A stretch of 64,000 bases of DNA from Microvirga arsenatis. Lineage in GTDB: Bacteria > Pseudomonadota > Alphaproteobacteria > Rhizobiales > Beijerinckiaceae. The notes below the pieces were generated by a model, which saw nothing but the letters and a program-made list of their open reading frames with translations, was not told the origin of the DNA and did not search any database. Each line of letters begins with the position of its first letter. Within the stretch, counting starts at the first letter, position 1. The translations under genes and the position numbers were made by a program. The stretch is from positions 180,952-244,951 of the forward strand of contig NZ_JAAAXJ010000007.1 of assembly GCF_009910705.1 (NCBI RefSeq), read 5' to 3'. Positions 8,029-16,015 of the stretch are shown here, piece after piece.

Positions 8029-8394
8029 ATGACCTCTGCAATCGAGATCAGGCGCTTCGAGCATCCCGATCAACTTCTCGATATGAAGGATCATGGCCGA
8101 ATTTCCATCATCAAGATGACTGATGGAACGGCTGGCATGCACGCGGTCTTCGAACCAGGGTGGACCTGGGAGGCGGATGAGAAGCCGCTGCTCGGGCATC
8201 CCGATTCATGCCCGATGCGCCACACCGGCTATTGTATCGGCGGTAAGCTCGTGGTCCGCATGGTCGATACGGGCATCGAGACACACATCGGCGCCGGCGA
8301 CTTCTTTGAGATCCCACCGGGTCACGATGCTTACGTTGAAGGCGATGAACGAGCCGAACTGATCCTGTTCGCACCGCCTGAGCACCAGCACTGA
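8029..8394 (+). CDS. Cupin-domain protein
   Basis: A 121-residue single-domain cupin. The C-terminal motif is readable as G-A-G-D-F-F-E-I-P-P-G-H-D (about 90-102). The first motif is weak: the segment GWTWEADEKPLLGHPDSC carries His and Cys in place of the usual H-x-H, and RHTGYCIGGKLVVRMVDTG follows. A metal-binding small-ligand or sensor role is typical of such proteins. The start at 8029 is fixed by GGAGG eight bases upstream. It is a single-gene unit, divergent from the preceding small gene. Confidence 0.8.
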   Translation: MTSAIEIRRFEHPDQLLDMKDHGRISIIKMTDGTAGMHAVFEPGWTWEADEKPLLGHPDSCPMRHTGYCIGGKLVVRMVDTGIETHIGAGDFFEIPPGHDAYVEGDERAELILFAPPEHQH

Positions 8395-8677
8395 CGGGCG
8401 GACCGGCCGAGCGGTTTGTCAGGAGAGCAGGAAGAAAAGGCCGCGCCTAGGTTCTCTTGAACTCTGAGCGCGGCCCCCGGCCCATAGTTGCCCCTACGGG
8501 TGGAAGTTAACGTAAAGTTAACCTTGGCTGGAATGCGGCCGAGGTTCGAAAATTATCTGGTCATTCTGTGGGAACCGGACGGCACGGCCGACGTGGAAGA
8601 TCCCCTGATCCATTTTTGCCCCTACGGAACAGGCCCTTCGGAGCGCCCCGCGCGGGCGCTCTTTCTTTGTCCGCTGC
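8395..8677. other. Intergenic region with repeated 12-mer and GTTAAC palindromes
   Basis: No convincing gene. It contains the inverted pair GGCCGCGC/GCGCGGCC (about 8439-8476), the paired palindrome GTTAAC-gtaaa-GTTAAC near 8505-8521, and two copies of TTGCCCCTACGG at 8488-8499 and 8616-8627. The second copy leads into a hairpin with a T-rich tail. An open plus-strand frame (8488-8778) runs through the hairpin and into the minus-strand gene, so I do not call it. An untranslated small RNA ending at the hairpin is possible. Confidence 0.35.
8640..8668 (+). terminator. Intrinsic terminator-like hairpin
   Basis: Stem GAGCGCCC / GGGCGCTC with a CGCGC loop, followed on the plus strand by TTTCTTT. 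It lies just past the stop of the minus-strand NepR-like gene and downstream of a plus-strand stretch with no clear gene. It would best end a plus-strand transcript, possibly a small RNA, but may also serve the minus-strand gene without a U tract. Confidence 0.55.
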
Positions 8678-8896
8678 TCAGGAAGCGGCCAGGCGCTGCT
8701 CGACCTCGCGGGCCACATCCAGGAGGCCCGGTGACAAAGGCTGCTGAAGCAACTCGCTGTACATGGTTCGAAGTTTGATTCCGATCTGATCCTGAGCGGC
8801 TGACTGGATCTGGGACCAGAGCCCGTAATCCCTCCAGGCGAGCGGAACCACGACAAGATCGCCGTCTTGCCAATCCTCACTCCCTAAGTCCTGCAT
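8678..8896 (-). CDS. NepR-like anti-sigma factor (orphan)
   Basis: A 72-residue protein whose second half, DQIGIKLRTMYSELLQQP then LLDVAREVEQRLA, matches the short NepR pattern (I-G-x-x-L-R-x-M-Y-x-x-x-x-x-x-P-x-P). NepR proteins sequester the EcfG sigma factor in the alphaproteobacterial general stress response and are themselves bound by PhyR. The start is firm: GGAGGAA lies six bases before the ATG. No ecfG or phyR is adjacent, unlike the canonical locus, so this would be a paralogue. The N-terminal third (MQDLGSEDWQDGDLVVVPLAW) is not typical. The family call is moderate. Confidence 0.55.
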   Translation of the reverse strand: MQDLGSEDWQDGDLVVVPLAWRDYGLWSQIQSAAQDQIGIKLRTMYSELLQQPLSPGLLDVAREVEQRLAAS

Positions 8897-8984
8897 GCGG
8901 TTCCTCCAGCCGGCCCCTTGAGGCGCTTGGCAAGCAAACTGCGCGGGCTGGTGCTCGTTCCAGCCTCGCCATCACATATTTTAA

Positions 8985-9010
8985 CTTATGTTAACAGCGC
9001 CGCTGAAGCT
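8985..9010. repeat. 26-base dispersed repeat, copy 1
   Basis: CTTATGTTAACAGCGCCGCT followed by GAAGCT; it matches the copy at 10336-10361 at 24 of 26 positions, in the same orientation. It lies upstream of the NepR-like gene and past the end of the cupin gene at 9118. It contains the palindrome GTTAAC. The repeat is seen; a role as a protein binding site or a recombination relic is inference. Confidence 0.6.
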
Positions 9011-9117
9011 TCTCCGCGGCTGGTGTGTCGCTGGAGGAGGTCATGCCGGGGCTTAAGGCATGAAAGGGTGCACGAATCTTTCCGAGGAGCGTGGAATAGG
9101 CTCGTCCTGCCCCTGTC

Positions 9118-9588
9118 TCACGCCGGAGGCGGTCCGACGAATTCGAGACCGTAGCGTCCTGCGATCTCCACGATCCGAGGCATATCCCGCGACGGGTGGA
9201 GGCCCAGCCTCTCGACCTCGATGAAGAAGCCGTCGCCAGTGCCAGGGGTCAGGGTGATCAGCAGTTGCCCCTCGCTGGAGCCTGTATTCTTGAAGGTATG
9301 CGGAGCGCCCTTCGGGATCAGGACCGTGTCGCCGTCGGTCAGGTCCTGAGCCTCTCCCGCGCACCAGAAGCGGAATTGGCCGGAGAGGATGCGGAACATC
9401 TCCTGCTCTCTGTGATGCACATGCATCGGCGGACCGGCCCCGGCCGGGACATTCTCGATCCAATGAGAGAAGCTGCCTCCTGCCTCGTCGGACCGAACGA
9501 TGAATGTGCGGGGCAGATCGAAGGCCCGATTGCCGGTGCCCTCGCCAGCGCGCCGGACGAGCGCTCCTTCTCCCGAACCGTTGCTCAT
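9118..9588 (-). CDS. Cupin-domain protein
   Basis: A 156-residue cupin with both motifs: motif 1, G-P-P-M-H-V-H-H-R-E-Q-E-M-F-R-I-L-S-G (His, His, Glu metal ligands), and motif 2, D-G-D-T-V-L-I-P-K-G-A-P-H-T-F-K-N-T (third His). Such proteins are often dioxygenases or sugar/auxin-type binding proteins. Two adjacent ATG codons (9591 and 9588) follow AAGGCGGG; the second has the better spacing. The frame extends to 9726 without support. It lies downstream of the receiver-domain gene on the same strand with a 131-base gap, so co-transcription is possible. Confidence 0.85.
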   Translation of the reverse strand: MSNGSGEGALVRRAGEGTGNRAFDLPRTFIVRSDEAGGSFSHWIENVPAGAGPPMHVHHREQEMFRILSGQFRFWCAGEAQDLTDGDTVLIPKGAPHTFKNTGSSEGQLLITLTPGTGDGFFIEVERLGLHPSRDMPRIVEIAGRYGLEFVGPPPA

Positions 9589-9722
9589 CATCCCGCCTTT
9601 TGGATCTCGCCGCATGTGGAGCCTGCGGGCGAACCTAACATTCGAACTTGGCGATGTGACAGGGGAATTCCGGGTGATGGCTGGCCGGTAAGCTCTGGAT
9701 GGCGACGGTGCGCGGGAGTAGG

Positions 9723-10136
9723 TCATGCTGCCTTTGCGATCGGGACCTGGAGCACCTGAGCGGGTTCAGGGCTCTTCAGAGCCTGCAGGACCTCAAGGAC
9801 CCTCATGGGCGCCAGCGGCGGGATGAAGACTGCATGTGCAGACCGTTTCTCCGCCGGATCCAGATCTGAGAGCAGAAGCGCAGGCCGACCGCGGTGATGC
9901 TCGTGGTACTCGTCAGCGAGGATCCATCCGCAGACGAGGCCCGGGAGGCTGACCTTGCTCACGAGCCAGTCGATCTCTTCGCCCAGCCGGCAAAGGATCA
10001 GCAAGGCCCGATCTCCTGCAGGCACGGCGATGACATCAAAACCACCTGCACGAAGCAGTTGAGTCAGGAACTCGCGGGTGAGCGCATCATCTTCGACGAC
10101 AAGGACCGTAGCCTTGGAACGGGACGCGGAGACCAT
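9723..10136 (-). CDS. Degenerate response-regulator receiver domain protein
   Basis: A 137-residue single-domain protein of the CheY fold. The acidic pair is kept (VLVVEDDALTREFL), but where the phospho-accepting Asp should lie the sequence reads EIDWLVSKVSLPG, with Lys instead of Asp. The conserved C-terminal Lys-Pro becomes Pro-Pro (FIPPLAP). It therefore probably cannot be phosphorylated in the usual way and would work as a pseudo-receiver, for instance by protein binding. The ribosome binding site GGAGGAAA is eight bases before the ATG. There is no kinase or output domain next to it. Confidence 0.8.
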   Translation of the reverse strand: MVSASRSKATVLVVEDDALTREFLTQLLRAGGFDVIAVPAGDRALLILCRLGEEIDWLVSKVSLPGLVCGWILADEYHEHHRGRPALLLSDLDPAEKRSAHAVFIPPLAPMRVLEVLQALKSPEPAQVLQVPIAKAA

Positions 10137-10434
10137 TCTGGTTTCCTCCAGATGACACCCGAGTCTCCGCCTGATCCGATTAACGGCGGCTTAATCGCAG
10201 GTGCCCATCTGAGGTATCGTCCCGAAGGGTCGTCGCGGTCTCATGGGATCAGGTGAGGGAATGTCCCATGCCTGCCGGACAGGCCTATTGCTGATTGTCA
10301 GGAGGCATCCAGGCGCCGCGCTGCCAAAATCATAGCTTATGTTAACAACGCTGCTGAAGCTCTCGCCTGTCAATGTGGTCACGACCTCCCGTCGTGATGC
10401 GTCATGGCCCGGCCCGCGAGCGGCGTGAGCCTAT
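10137..10434. other. Intergenic region, no gene seen
   Basis: Just under 300 bases between two minus-strand genes. It holds the second copy of the 26-base repeat (10336-10361) and otherwise no frame with a ribosome binding site or protein-like composition. The short minus frame at 10191-10382 looks spurious. Confidence 0.5.
10336..10361. repeat. 26-base dispersed repeat, copy 2
   Basis: CTTATGTTAACAACGCTGCT followed by GAAGCT, same orientation as copy 1 at 8985-9010, differing at two positions. Together the copies bracket the cupin and degenerate-receiver genes. See copy 1. Confidence 0.6.
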
Positions 10435-10860
10435 CTACTGCGCCGGCTCCTCCGGCCGGGTGGCGAGGCACGGGTCGAGGACGATGAAGTCCGGGTTCGG
10501 CCGGCTGTAGCCGCCGGCCACCGTCACCACCTCGCCGACCTTCATGTCGTTGGTCTGGTAGGTGATGCAGAGCACCTTCGGGTCGGGGGCCGTGCCGCAC
10601 AGGCCGAGATAGGCGAGCGTGCCGTCGAAATGGACGAGGGCGAGGGGACCCGTGACGCTGAAGTCGACCCGCGCCATGCCCGTCTCCCGGTCCTTGGTCA
10701 GCGCCCGCACCTCATGGCATTGCGCCCGGTAGGAGGGCTGCATGTCCGGATCGGCAAAAGGGTTCTTCTCGGGCTCTTCCTGGCCGAGGGCGGGCGCCGC
10801 GGCGATCGCCAGCAGGGCTGCGAGGATGTGCGGGAGGCGTCGGGAAAGCCGGAGGGCCAT
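10435..10860 (-). CDS. Secreted conserved hypothetical protein
   Basis: A 141-residue exported protein: signal peptide MALRLSRRLPHILAALLAIA... ending APALGQ, then a mature domain with four cysteines (CHEV, GLCGT, VLCITY, DPCLA) suited to periplasmic disulfides. It reads like a small beta-sheet domain (ARVDFSVTGPLALVHFDGTLAYLG). The minus frame is open much further upstream through the SDR and pdxH genes, but the ATG at 10860 with its signal peptide is the natural start. It ends 11 bases from the SDR gene stop region and is likely in the same transcript. Function unknown. Confidence 0.75.
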   Translation of the reverse strand: MALRLSRRLPHILAALLAIAAAPALGQEEPEKNPFADPDMQPSYRAQCHEVRALTKDRETGMARVDFSVTGPLALVHFDGTLAYLGLCGTAPDPKVLCITYQTNDMKVGEVVTVAGGYSRPNPDFIVLDPCLATRPEEPAQ

Positions 10861-10871
10861 GGCGCACCCGT

Positions 10872-11627
10872 TCAAACGTGCTGCCCGCCGTTGATGTGCA
10901 GCTCCGCGCCGTTCACGTAGGAGCTCGCCTCGGTGCAGAGGAAGTAGATGGCCTTGGCCACCTCGTCCGGGGTGCCGAGGCGCCGCATGGGGATCTGCTC
11001 CACGATCTTCTCCGTGCCCGGCGACAGGATCGAGGTGTCGATCTCGCCCGGCGAGATCGCGTTCACGCGCACGCCCAGCGGCCCGAAATCGGCGGCCATC
11101 TCGCGGGTCAGCGCGGCGAGCGCCGCCTTGGAGGTGGCATAGGCCGCGCCGGCGAAGGGATGGACGCGCGAGCCCGCGATGGAGGTCACGTTCACCACCG
11201 AGCCCTTGGCCTTGGTGAGCTCGTCCTGCAGGCCGCGGGCGAGCATGATCGAGGCGAAGAAGTTCACCTGGAACACCCGCAGCCAGTCCTCGTAGCGGGT
11301 GTCGAGGGTGCCCATCCGCGAGCCGCCTTCGCCCTTGGGGGAAATCCCCGCATTGTTGACGAGCGCATGCAGGCAGCCGCCCTCGGCGGCGAGCCGCTCC
11401 TTCACCACGCCGATGGCGCGGCGGGTGTCCTCCGCATTCGCCAGGTCGACCTGCAGGTGATCCTCCGGACCCATCTCCCACGGACAGTTCTCGGGAAAGC
11501 CGTGCCGCGAGCAGGTGATGACCCGCCACCCGGCCGCGGAGAAGCGCTTGACCGTGGCATGGCCGATGCCGCGGCTGGCGCCGGTGAGCAGCATGATGCG
11601 GCGGGAATGGGAGGCTGAGGAGGACAT
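10872..11627 (-). CDS. SDR-family oxidoreductase
   Basis: A 251-residue classical short-chain dehydrogenase/reductase. Residues 15-21 give the cofactor loop GASRGIG, NNAGI follows near 92, and the catalytic triad is Ser in NVTSIAGS and Tyr/Lys in AYATSKAAL. The C-terminus (YFLCTEASSYVNGAELHINGGQ) is standard. NAD(P)-dependent oxidation or reduction of an alcohol/carbonyl substrate is expected; 3-oxoacyl-ACP reductase is the usual automatic label but cannot be proved. It follows pdxH on the same strand (69-base gap). Confidence 0.9.
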   Translation of the reverse strand: MSSSASHSRRIMLLTGASRGIGHATVKRFSAAGWRVITCSRHGFPENCPWEMGPEDHLQVDLANAEDTRRAIGVVKERLAAEGGCLHALVNNAGISPKGEGGSRMGTLDTRYEDWLRVFQVNFFASIMLARGLQDELTKAKGSVVNVTSIAGSRVHPFAGAAYATSKAALAALTREMAADFGPLGVRVNAISPGEIDTSILSPGTEKIVEQIPMRRLGTPDEVAKAIYFLCTEASSYVNGAELHINGGQHV

Positions 11628-11696
11628 GGGAGATCTCTCGCAAGCGGGGCAGACCCTTAACCCGGTTCAGGGGCGGGGTCCATGCCCGAGGCCACG

Positions 11697-12305
11697 TCAG
11701 GGATACAACCGCACCTTCCGCCAGCCCTCGCCCTCGCGGGTGAAGACCACCCGGTCGTGGAGCCGGAACGGCTTGTCCTGCCAGAACTCGATGGAGACGG
11801 GGGCGATGCGGAAGCCCGTCCAGTAGGGCGGGCGCGGGATCTCGCCGACGGCGAATTTCGCGGCATGCACGGCCACCGCCTTCTCGAGCGCGAAGCGGCT
11901 CTCGAGGGGGCGGGATTGCTGGCTCGCCCAGGCGCCGATGCGGCTGTCCCGGGGGCGGCTCTGGAAGTAGGCGTCGGCTTCCGCGTCGCTCACCAGCGTC
12001 ACCGGGCCGCGGGCGCGCACCTGCCGGCGCAGGCTCTTCCAGTGCAGCACGATGGCCGCCTTCTTCTGCCCCAGGAGCTCGCGGCCCTTGTTGGATTCCG
12101 TGTTGGTGTAGAACACGAAGCCGTTCTCGTCGAAGCCCTTGAGGAGCACCATGCGCACGTTGGGCAGGCCCGTCTCGTCCACGGTGGCGAGCGCCATGGC
12201 GTTGGGGTCGTTGGGCTCCGAGGCCTCCGCCTCCTTCAGCCATTCCCGGAACAGGGCGAAGGGCTCGTCCGACTCGGTGAAGTCACCGGTTGTTAACGGA
12301 TTCAC
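11697..12305 (-). CDS. pdxH: Pyridoxamine 5'-phosphate oxidase
   Basis: A 202-residue FMN enzyme that oxidises pyridoxamine- or pyridoxine-phosphate to pyridoxal 5'-phosphate. Diagnostic segments are present: [19 protein letters not shown] (FMN-binding strand), [27 protein letters not shown], and the C-terminal [13 protein letters not shown] with the R-L-H-D-R substrate site. Length is normal for the family. It is first in a minus-strand unit with the SDR and secreted genes and divergent from the lipoprotein gene. Confidence 0.95.
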   Translation of the reverse strand: MNPLTTGDFTESDEPFALFREWLKEAEASEPNDPNAMALATVDETGLPNVRMVLLKGFDENGFVFYTNTESNKGRELLGQKKAAIVLHWKSLRRQVRARGPVTLVSDAEADAYFQSRPRDSRIGAWASQQSRPLESRFALEKAVAVHAAKFAVGEIPRPPYWTGFRIAPVSIEFWQDKPFRLHDRVVFTREGEGWRKVRLYP

Positions 12306-12404
12306 GGTTTTATCTCGTTCTGTGACTTTGGGATCTGGGGGACCCGACGCGTGACGTGGATCAATCCGCGCCGTTATAGATCAGATGGCATCGCCAGCGA
12401 AGCC

Positions 12405-12830
12405 ATGAAAATCCTGGCTGCGGGACTGATCGCCCTGTCCACGAGCGCCTGCAGCTTCTCCCTCGGGCTCTCGGCCCTCGAGGACGAGGAGCCGAAGGCC
12501 ACGGGCGCCATCGCCGCCAAGGCCGCCGTCGCCCTCTCTCCCGACCTCGACGAGGAGGACTGGCGCCGCGCCAAGGCGGCGCTCGCGGTCGCCCTCGATC
12601 CGCAGGGTCCCGGCACCCAGGTGTCCTGGGACAATCCCTCCACGAGCCGCAAGGGCACCTTCACCCCCACCGGGGCGCCCTTCGTGAAGAACGACGAGAT
12701 CTGCCGCGCCTTCTCGGCCTCGTTGAGCGGGCCTTCCTCTTCCGCCCTGCAGGGCACCGCCTGCCGGCCTTCCGGCGGCGAATGGGCGCTCAAGGAGGTC
12801 AAGCCGCTGAAGGGCTCGGCCAAGGTCTAG
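12405..12830 (+). CDS. RT0821/Lpp0805-like surface lipoprotein
   Basis: A 141-residue lipoprotein: MKILAAGLIALSTSACSFS has a lipobox ending at Cys-16 or so. The C-terminal half has the pattern of the RT0821/Lpp0805 family (17-kDa surface antigen-like domain): SWDNPSTSRKGTFTPTGAPF, CRAFSASL, GTACRPSGGEWAL. The start at 12405 places the signal peptide at the N-terminus; the frame is open to 12351. Probably attached to the outer membrane. It is divergent from pdxH. Confidence 0.75.
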   Translation: MKILAAGLIALSTSACSFSLGLSALEDEEPKATGAIAAKAAVALSPDLDEEDWRRAKAALAVALDPQGPGTQVSWDNPSTSRKGTFTPTGAPFVKNDEICRAFSASLSGPSSSALQGTACRPSGGEWALKEVKPLKGSAKV

Positions 12831-12933
12831 CGTTCAGCGGCTCAGGCGTTGCAAGCGGGCAACACCTTGCCCATATGACCGTCAGACCCGTTGAGCTCAT
12901 CAGCTCCCAATCCGACGGTTCATGGATTCCACG

Positions 12934-13872
12934 ATGCGCAACCCTTACGACGTTCTCGGCGTGTCCCGCTCTGCGAGCGAGGCGGAGATCAAGAAGGCCT
13001 TTCGCAAGCTTGCCAAGACCTATCATCCGGACAGCAACAAGGATGATCCCAAGGCCAAGGACAAGTTCGCGGAGGTGAATGCGGCCTACGAGATCCTGGG
13101 CGATGCGGGCAAGCGCGCCCAGTTCGACCGGGGCGAGATCGATGCCGAAGGCAAGCCGCGCTTCCAGGGCTTCGAGGGGTTCGGCGGCGGCCGGGGCGGC
13201 GCGCGGGCGGAGGATTTCGCGGGCTTTGCCGGCTTCGGCGGGGGAGGGCGCCGCTCGGGCCGCGGCGGCTTCGGGGCGGACCTCGGCGACGACATCTTCT
13301 CCCAGTTCTTCGGCGACGCCTTCCGCATGGCCGGCGAGACCCCGCGCCAGGGCCGTGCGCAGGCCCGCAAGGGCGAGGACGTTTCCGCCACGCTCACCGT
13401 GACCCTGGAGGAGGTCGCCCAGGAGGCCAAGAAGCGCATCCGGCTCTCCACCGGCCGCGACGTGGACGTGGTGATTCCCAAGGGCGTGAGCGACGGCCAG
13501 GTGATCCGCCTGCGCGGCTTAGGAGCGGGGGCTCCGGGCGTCGATCCGGGCGATGCCCTGCTCACCATCAAGTTCGCGCCCCATGAGCGCTTCGCGGCGG
13601 AGGGCTCGGACCTGCGCCTGCGACTGCCCATCGAGATCGAGGAGGCGATCCTCGGCGGGGCCGTGCGCGTGCCGACGCTGACCGGCTCGGTGGAGATGAA
13701 GATCCCGGCCATGACCGATTCCGGCCGCACCTTCCGCCTGCGCGGCAAGGGCCTGCCCACCAAGACCGGGCACGGGGACCTCTTCGTGACCACGGAGATC
13801 AGGCTGCCGCAGGTCGTGGACGAGAGCCTCATGGACTACGCCCGCCAGCGCCGCTCGGCCAAGGCGAAGTAG
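12934..13872 (+). CDS. DnaJ/CbpA-type co-chaperone
   Basis: A 312-residue type II J-protein. The J-domain (1-70) carries the HPD motif in [11 protein letters not shown]; a Gly/Phe-rich linker (about 75-135) follows, then the two C-terminal peptide-binding domains ([21 protein letters not shown] and [12 protein letters not shown]). There is no cysteine zinc finger, so it is CbpA-like rather than DnaJ proper. It should stimulate an Hsp70 (DnaK) and deliver substrates. ATG 12934 gives the usual [10 protein letters not shown] start; an in-frame ATG at 12922 is the alternative. Confidence 0.88.
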   Translation: MRNPYDVLGVSRSASEAEIKKAFRKLAKTYHPDSNKDDPKAKDKFAEVNAAYEILGDAGKRAQFDRGEIDAEGKPRFQGFEGFGGGRGGARAEDFAGFAGFGGGGRRSGRGGFGADLGDDIFSQFFGDAFRMAGETPRQGRAQARKGEDVSATLTVTLEEVAQEAKKRIRLSTGRDVDVVIPKGVSDGQVIRLRGLGAGAPGVDPGDALLTIKFAPHERFAAEGSDLRLRLPIEIEEAILGGAVRVPTLTGSVEMKIPAMTDSGRTFRLRGKGLPTKTGHGDLFVTTEIRLPQVVDESLMDYARQRRSAKAK

Positions 13873-14006
13873 GGACCAGACCCCAAAAGCGGTGTGCATC
13901 GCCGGGTCCGAGGCTTCGTCATGCCAAGAGGGCTTCCCCGTGGTCGCCGGGTCGGCTAAAGAGGCCGTTCCTCAACTGACCTGTCCAGCGACGATCTAGG
14001 TGAATC

Positions 14007-14831
14007 ATGGCGGAGACGAAGGCCCCCGGCATCCTGTCCGGTAAGCGCGGCTTGATCATGGGCGTGGCGAACAACCGTTCCATCGCCTGGGGCATTGCGC
14101 AGGCAGCCCGCCAGCATGGGGCGGAGCTCGCCTTCACGTATCAGGGCGAGGCGCTGAAGAAGCGCGTCGAGCCCCTGGCGAAGGAACTCGACGCCGCCGT
14201 CGTCGGCCATTGCGACGTGACGGACGGCGCCACCATCGATGCCGTCTTCGAGGAGGTCAAGCGCCTCTGGGGCTCCCTCGACTTCGTGGTCCATTGCATC
14301 GCCTTCTCGGACAAGGACGAGCTCACCGGCCGCTATGTGGAGACCTCCGAGGGCAACTTCACCAAGTCGCTGCTCATCTCCTGCTACTCCTTCACGGCCA
14401 TCGCCCAGCGGGCCGAGAAGCTGATGAACGAGGGCGGCTCCCTGCTCACGCTCACCTATTACGGCGCCGAGAAGTGGATGCCGCACTACAACGTCATGGG
14501 CGTGGCCAAGGCCGCGCTCGAGGCCTCGGTGCGCTATCTCGCCGCCGATCTCGGCCCCAAGAACATCCGCGTCAACGCCATCTCGGCAGGCCCGATCAAG
14601 ACGCTCGCGGCCTCCGGCATCGGCGACTTCCGCTACATTCTGAAGTGGAACGAGTACAACTCGCCGCTGCGCCGCACGGTCACCATCGAGGAGGTCGGCG
14701 AGACGGCGGCCTATCTCGTCTCCGACATGGCCCGCGGCATGACCGGCGAGATCCTGCACGTGGATGCCGGCTACCACGTGGTCGGCATGAAGAACCCGGA
14801 AGCGCCGGACCTCTCCCTCGACAAAGAGTAA
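14007..14831 (+). CDS. fabI: Enoyl-[acyl-carrier-protein] reductase (NADH)
   Basis: A 274-residue divergent SDR that performs the last reduction of each fatty acid elongation cycle. FabI hallmarks: GLIMGVANNRSIAWGIAQA cofactor segment, and the Tyr-x6-Lys active site in YNVMGVAKAAL, preceded by TLTYYGAEKWMPHY. ISAGPIKTLAASGI is the substrate-binding loop region where triclosan-type inhibitors bind in the family. Length is standard. It is followed by a phosphatase gene 28 bases downstream, likely in the same transcript. Confidence 0.96.
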   Translation: MAETKAPGILSGKRGLIMGVANNRSIAWGIAQAARQHGAELAFTYQGEALKKRVEPLAKELDAAVVGHCDVTDGATIDAVFEEVKRLWGSLDFVVHCIAFSDKDELTGRYVETSEGNFTKSLLISCYSFTAIAQRAEKLMNEGGSLLTLTYYGAEKWMPHYNVMGVAKAALEASVRYLAADLGPKNIRVNAISAGPIKTLAASGIGDFRYILKWNEYNSPLRRTVTIEEVGETAAYLVSDMARGMTGEILHVDAGYHVVGMKNPEAPDLSLDKE

Positions 14832-14859
14832 GCCTGTACCGCGTAACCGAGTTCGAGCC

Positions 14860-15453
14860 GTGACCCCGTCCCGCCCCACGATCTACTTCATTCGCCACGG
14901 CGAGACGGACTGGAACCTCGAAGGGCGGCTCCAGGGGCAGAAGGACATCCCGCTCAACGACGTGGGCCGGGTCCAGGCCGAGGAGGCGGCGCGGCGCCTG
15001 GCTTCCCTCGTGCCGCACTACGAGGACCTGGCTTACATCGCGAGCCCCATGACCCGCACCCGCGAGACCATGGAGATCCTGCGCCGCACCCTGGGCCTGC
15101 ACCCGGAATCCTACCGGCTCGACGACCGCCTGGTGGAGCTGACCTTCGGCTCCTGGGAGGGCATGACCTGGAAGGAAGTGCGCAAGGCGGAGCCCCAGCT
15201 CGCGTCCCTCCGCGAGCAGGACAAGTGGCACTATGCTCCCCCCGGCGGCGGCGAGAGCTACGCCATGCTGACCGAGCGCATCCGCCCCTTCCTGGACGAT
15301 CTCGCCCGCGACGCGGTGGTGGTGGCCCATGGCGGCGTCGCCCGCGCCTTCCTCGCCATCGCCTGCGGCGTCAACGCCCGCCAGGCGGCGAGCCTCGACA
15401 TCTGGCAGGGGCGGGTGCTCGTGATCGAGGGGCGCAGCTACCGCTGGGTGTAG
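14860..15453 (+). CDS. Histidine phosphatase family protein
   Basis: A 197-residue member of the phosphoglycerate mutase-like superfamily. The nucleophile lies in the RHG motif of YFIRHGETDWNLEGRLQG; the second catalytic histidine is in VVVAHGGVARAF. GSWEGMTWKEV supplies the family's Glu. Members of this size are usually broad small-molecule phosphatases (GpmB/CobC type) rather than glycolytic mutases. The start is a GTG at 14860, 28 bases after fabI. Substrate unknown. Confidence 0.88.
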   Translation: MTPSRPTIYFIRHGETDWNLEGRLQGQKDIPLNDVGRVQAEEAARRLASLVPHYEDLAYIASPMTRTRETMEILRRTLGLHPESYRLDDRLVELTFGSWEGMTWKEVRKAEPQLASLREQDKWHYAPPGGGESYAMLTERIRPFLDDLARDAVVVAHGGVARAFLAIACGVNARQAASLDIWQGRVLVIEGRSYRWV

Positions 15454-15525
15454 CCGCGAACCGGAGATTGAGCTTCGTGAGAAACTATGCTCATGATGGA
15501 ACATCGTTTCGCGATGGAGTTGACG

Positions 15526-15918
15526 ATGTTTCGCGCCGTTTCCGCTCTCGCAGGAATTCTCCTTCTGGCAAGCCCGGCCCATGCTGAGACCCTGGAGCGG
15601 ACCGTCAAGGCCAATACGGTAGCGGCCATCGGCGGCTTCCTCGGCTATGAGGTCGACACCTGCTATCCGTCCGACGTTCCCGAGGTGAAGATCCGGCAGA
15701 CGCCCGCTCATGGCACGCTCCGGGTCGTTCCCCACGAGCAGGTTCTGGGCAAGGATTCCCGCTGCCCGGGCACAAAGGTGCGCGGATTGGCCTATGTCTA
15801 CACGCCGGCCAAAGGTTTTAAGGGAGCGGACGAGGTCGCCATCGACGTGCCGTGGAACTCCACGGACAGCGGCCGCGCGACAATTCTGACCTACACCTAC
15901 CGCATCAAGGTGGAGTGA
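15526..15918 (+). CDS. Secreted Ig-like/beta-sandwich hypothetical protein
   Basis: A 130-residue exported protein. The signal peptide MFRAVSALAGILLLASPAHA is followed by a mature domain rich in strands: VDTCYPSDVPEVKIRQTPAHGTL ... YVYTPAKGFKGADEVAIDVPW ... ILTYTYRIKVE, reminiscent of the cadherin/Ig-like repeats of bacterial surface proteins, with two cysteines that may pair. The start at 15526 has GGAG six bases upstream; three earlier ATGs to 15487 are in frame but lengthen the n-region. Function unknown. Confidence 0.72.
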   Translation: MFRAVSALAGILLLASPAHAETLERTVKANTVAAIGGFLGYEVDTCYPSDVPEVKIRQTPAHGTLRVVPHEQVLGKDSRCPGTKVRGLAYVYTPAKGFKGADEVAIDVPWNSTDSGRATILTYTYRIKVE

Positions 15919-16015
15919 CGGTCCACAGGCTCCGCCAACGGCGGTGCCGACGAGAAGGCCGCTTCACCCGCAAAGCGCGGTCGGGATCGACAACCATCGC
16001 CGCGTTCCCGCGTTG

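Noticed and set aside
10435..12243. One long minus-strand open frame of about 600 codons
   Set aside because: Only its last 141 codons (from 10860) have a signal peptide and protein-like sequence. The rest overlaps the SDR and pdxH genes, whose frames carry clear motifs, and consists of R/G/A/P-rich out-of-phase translation.
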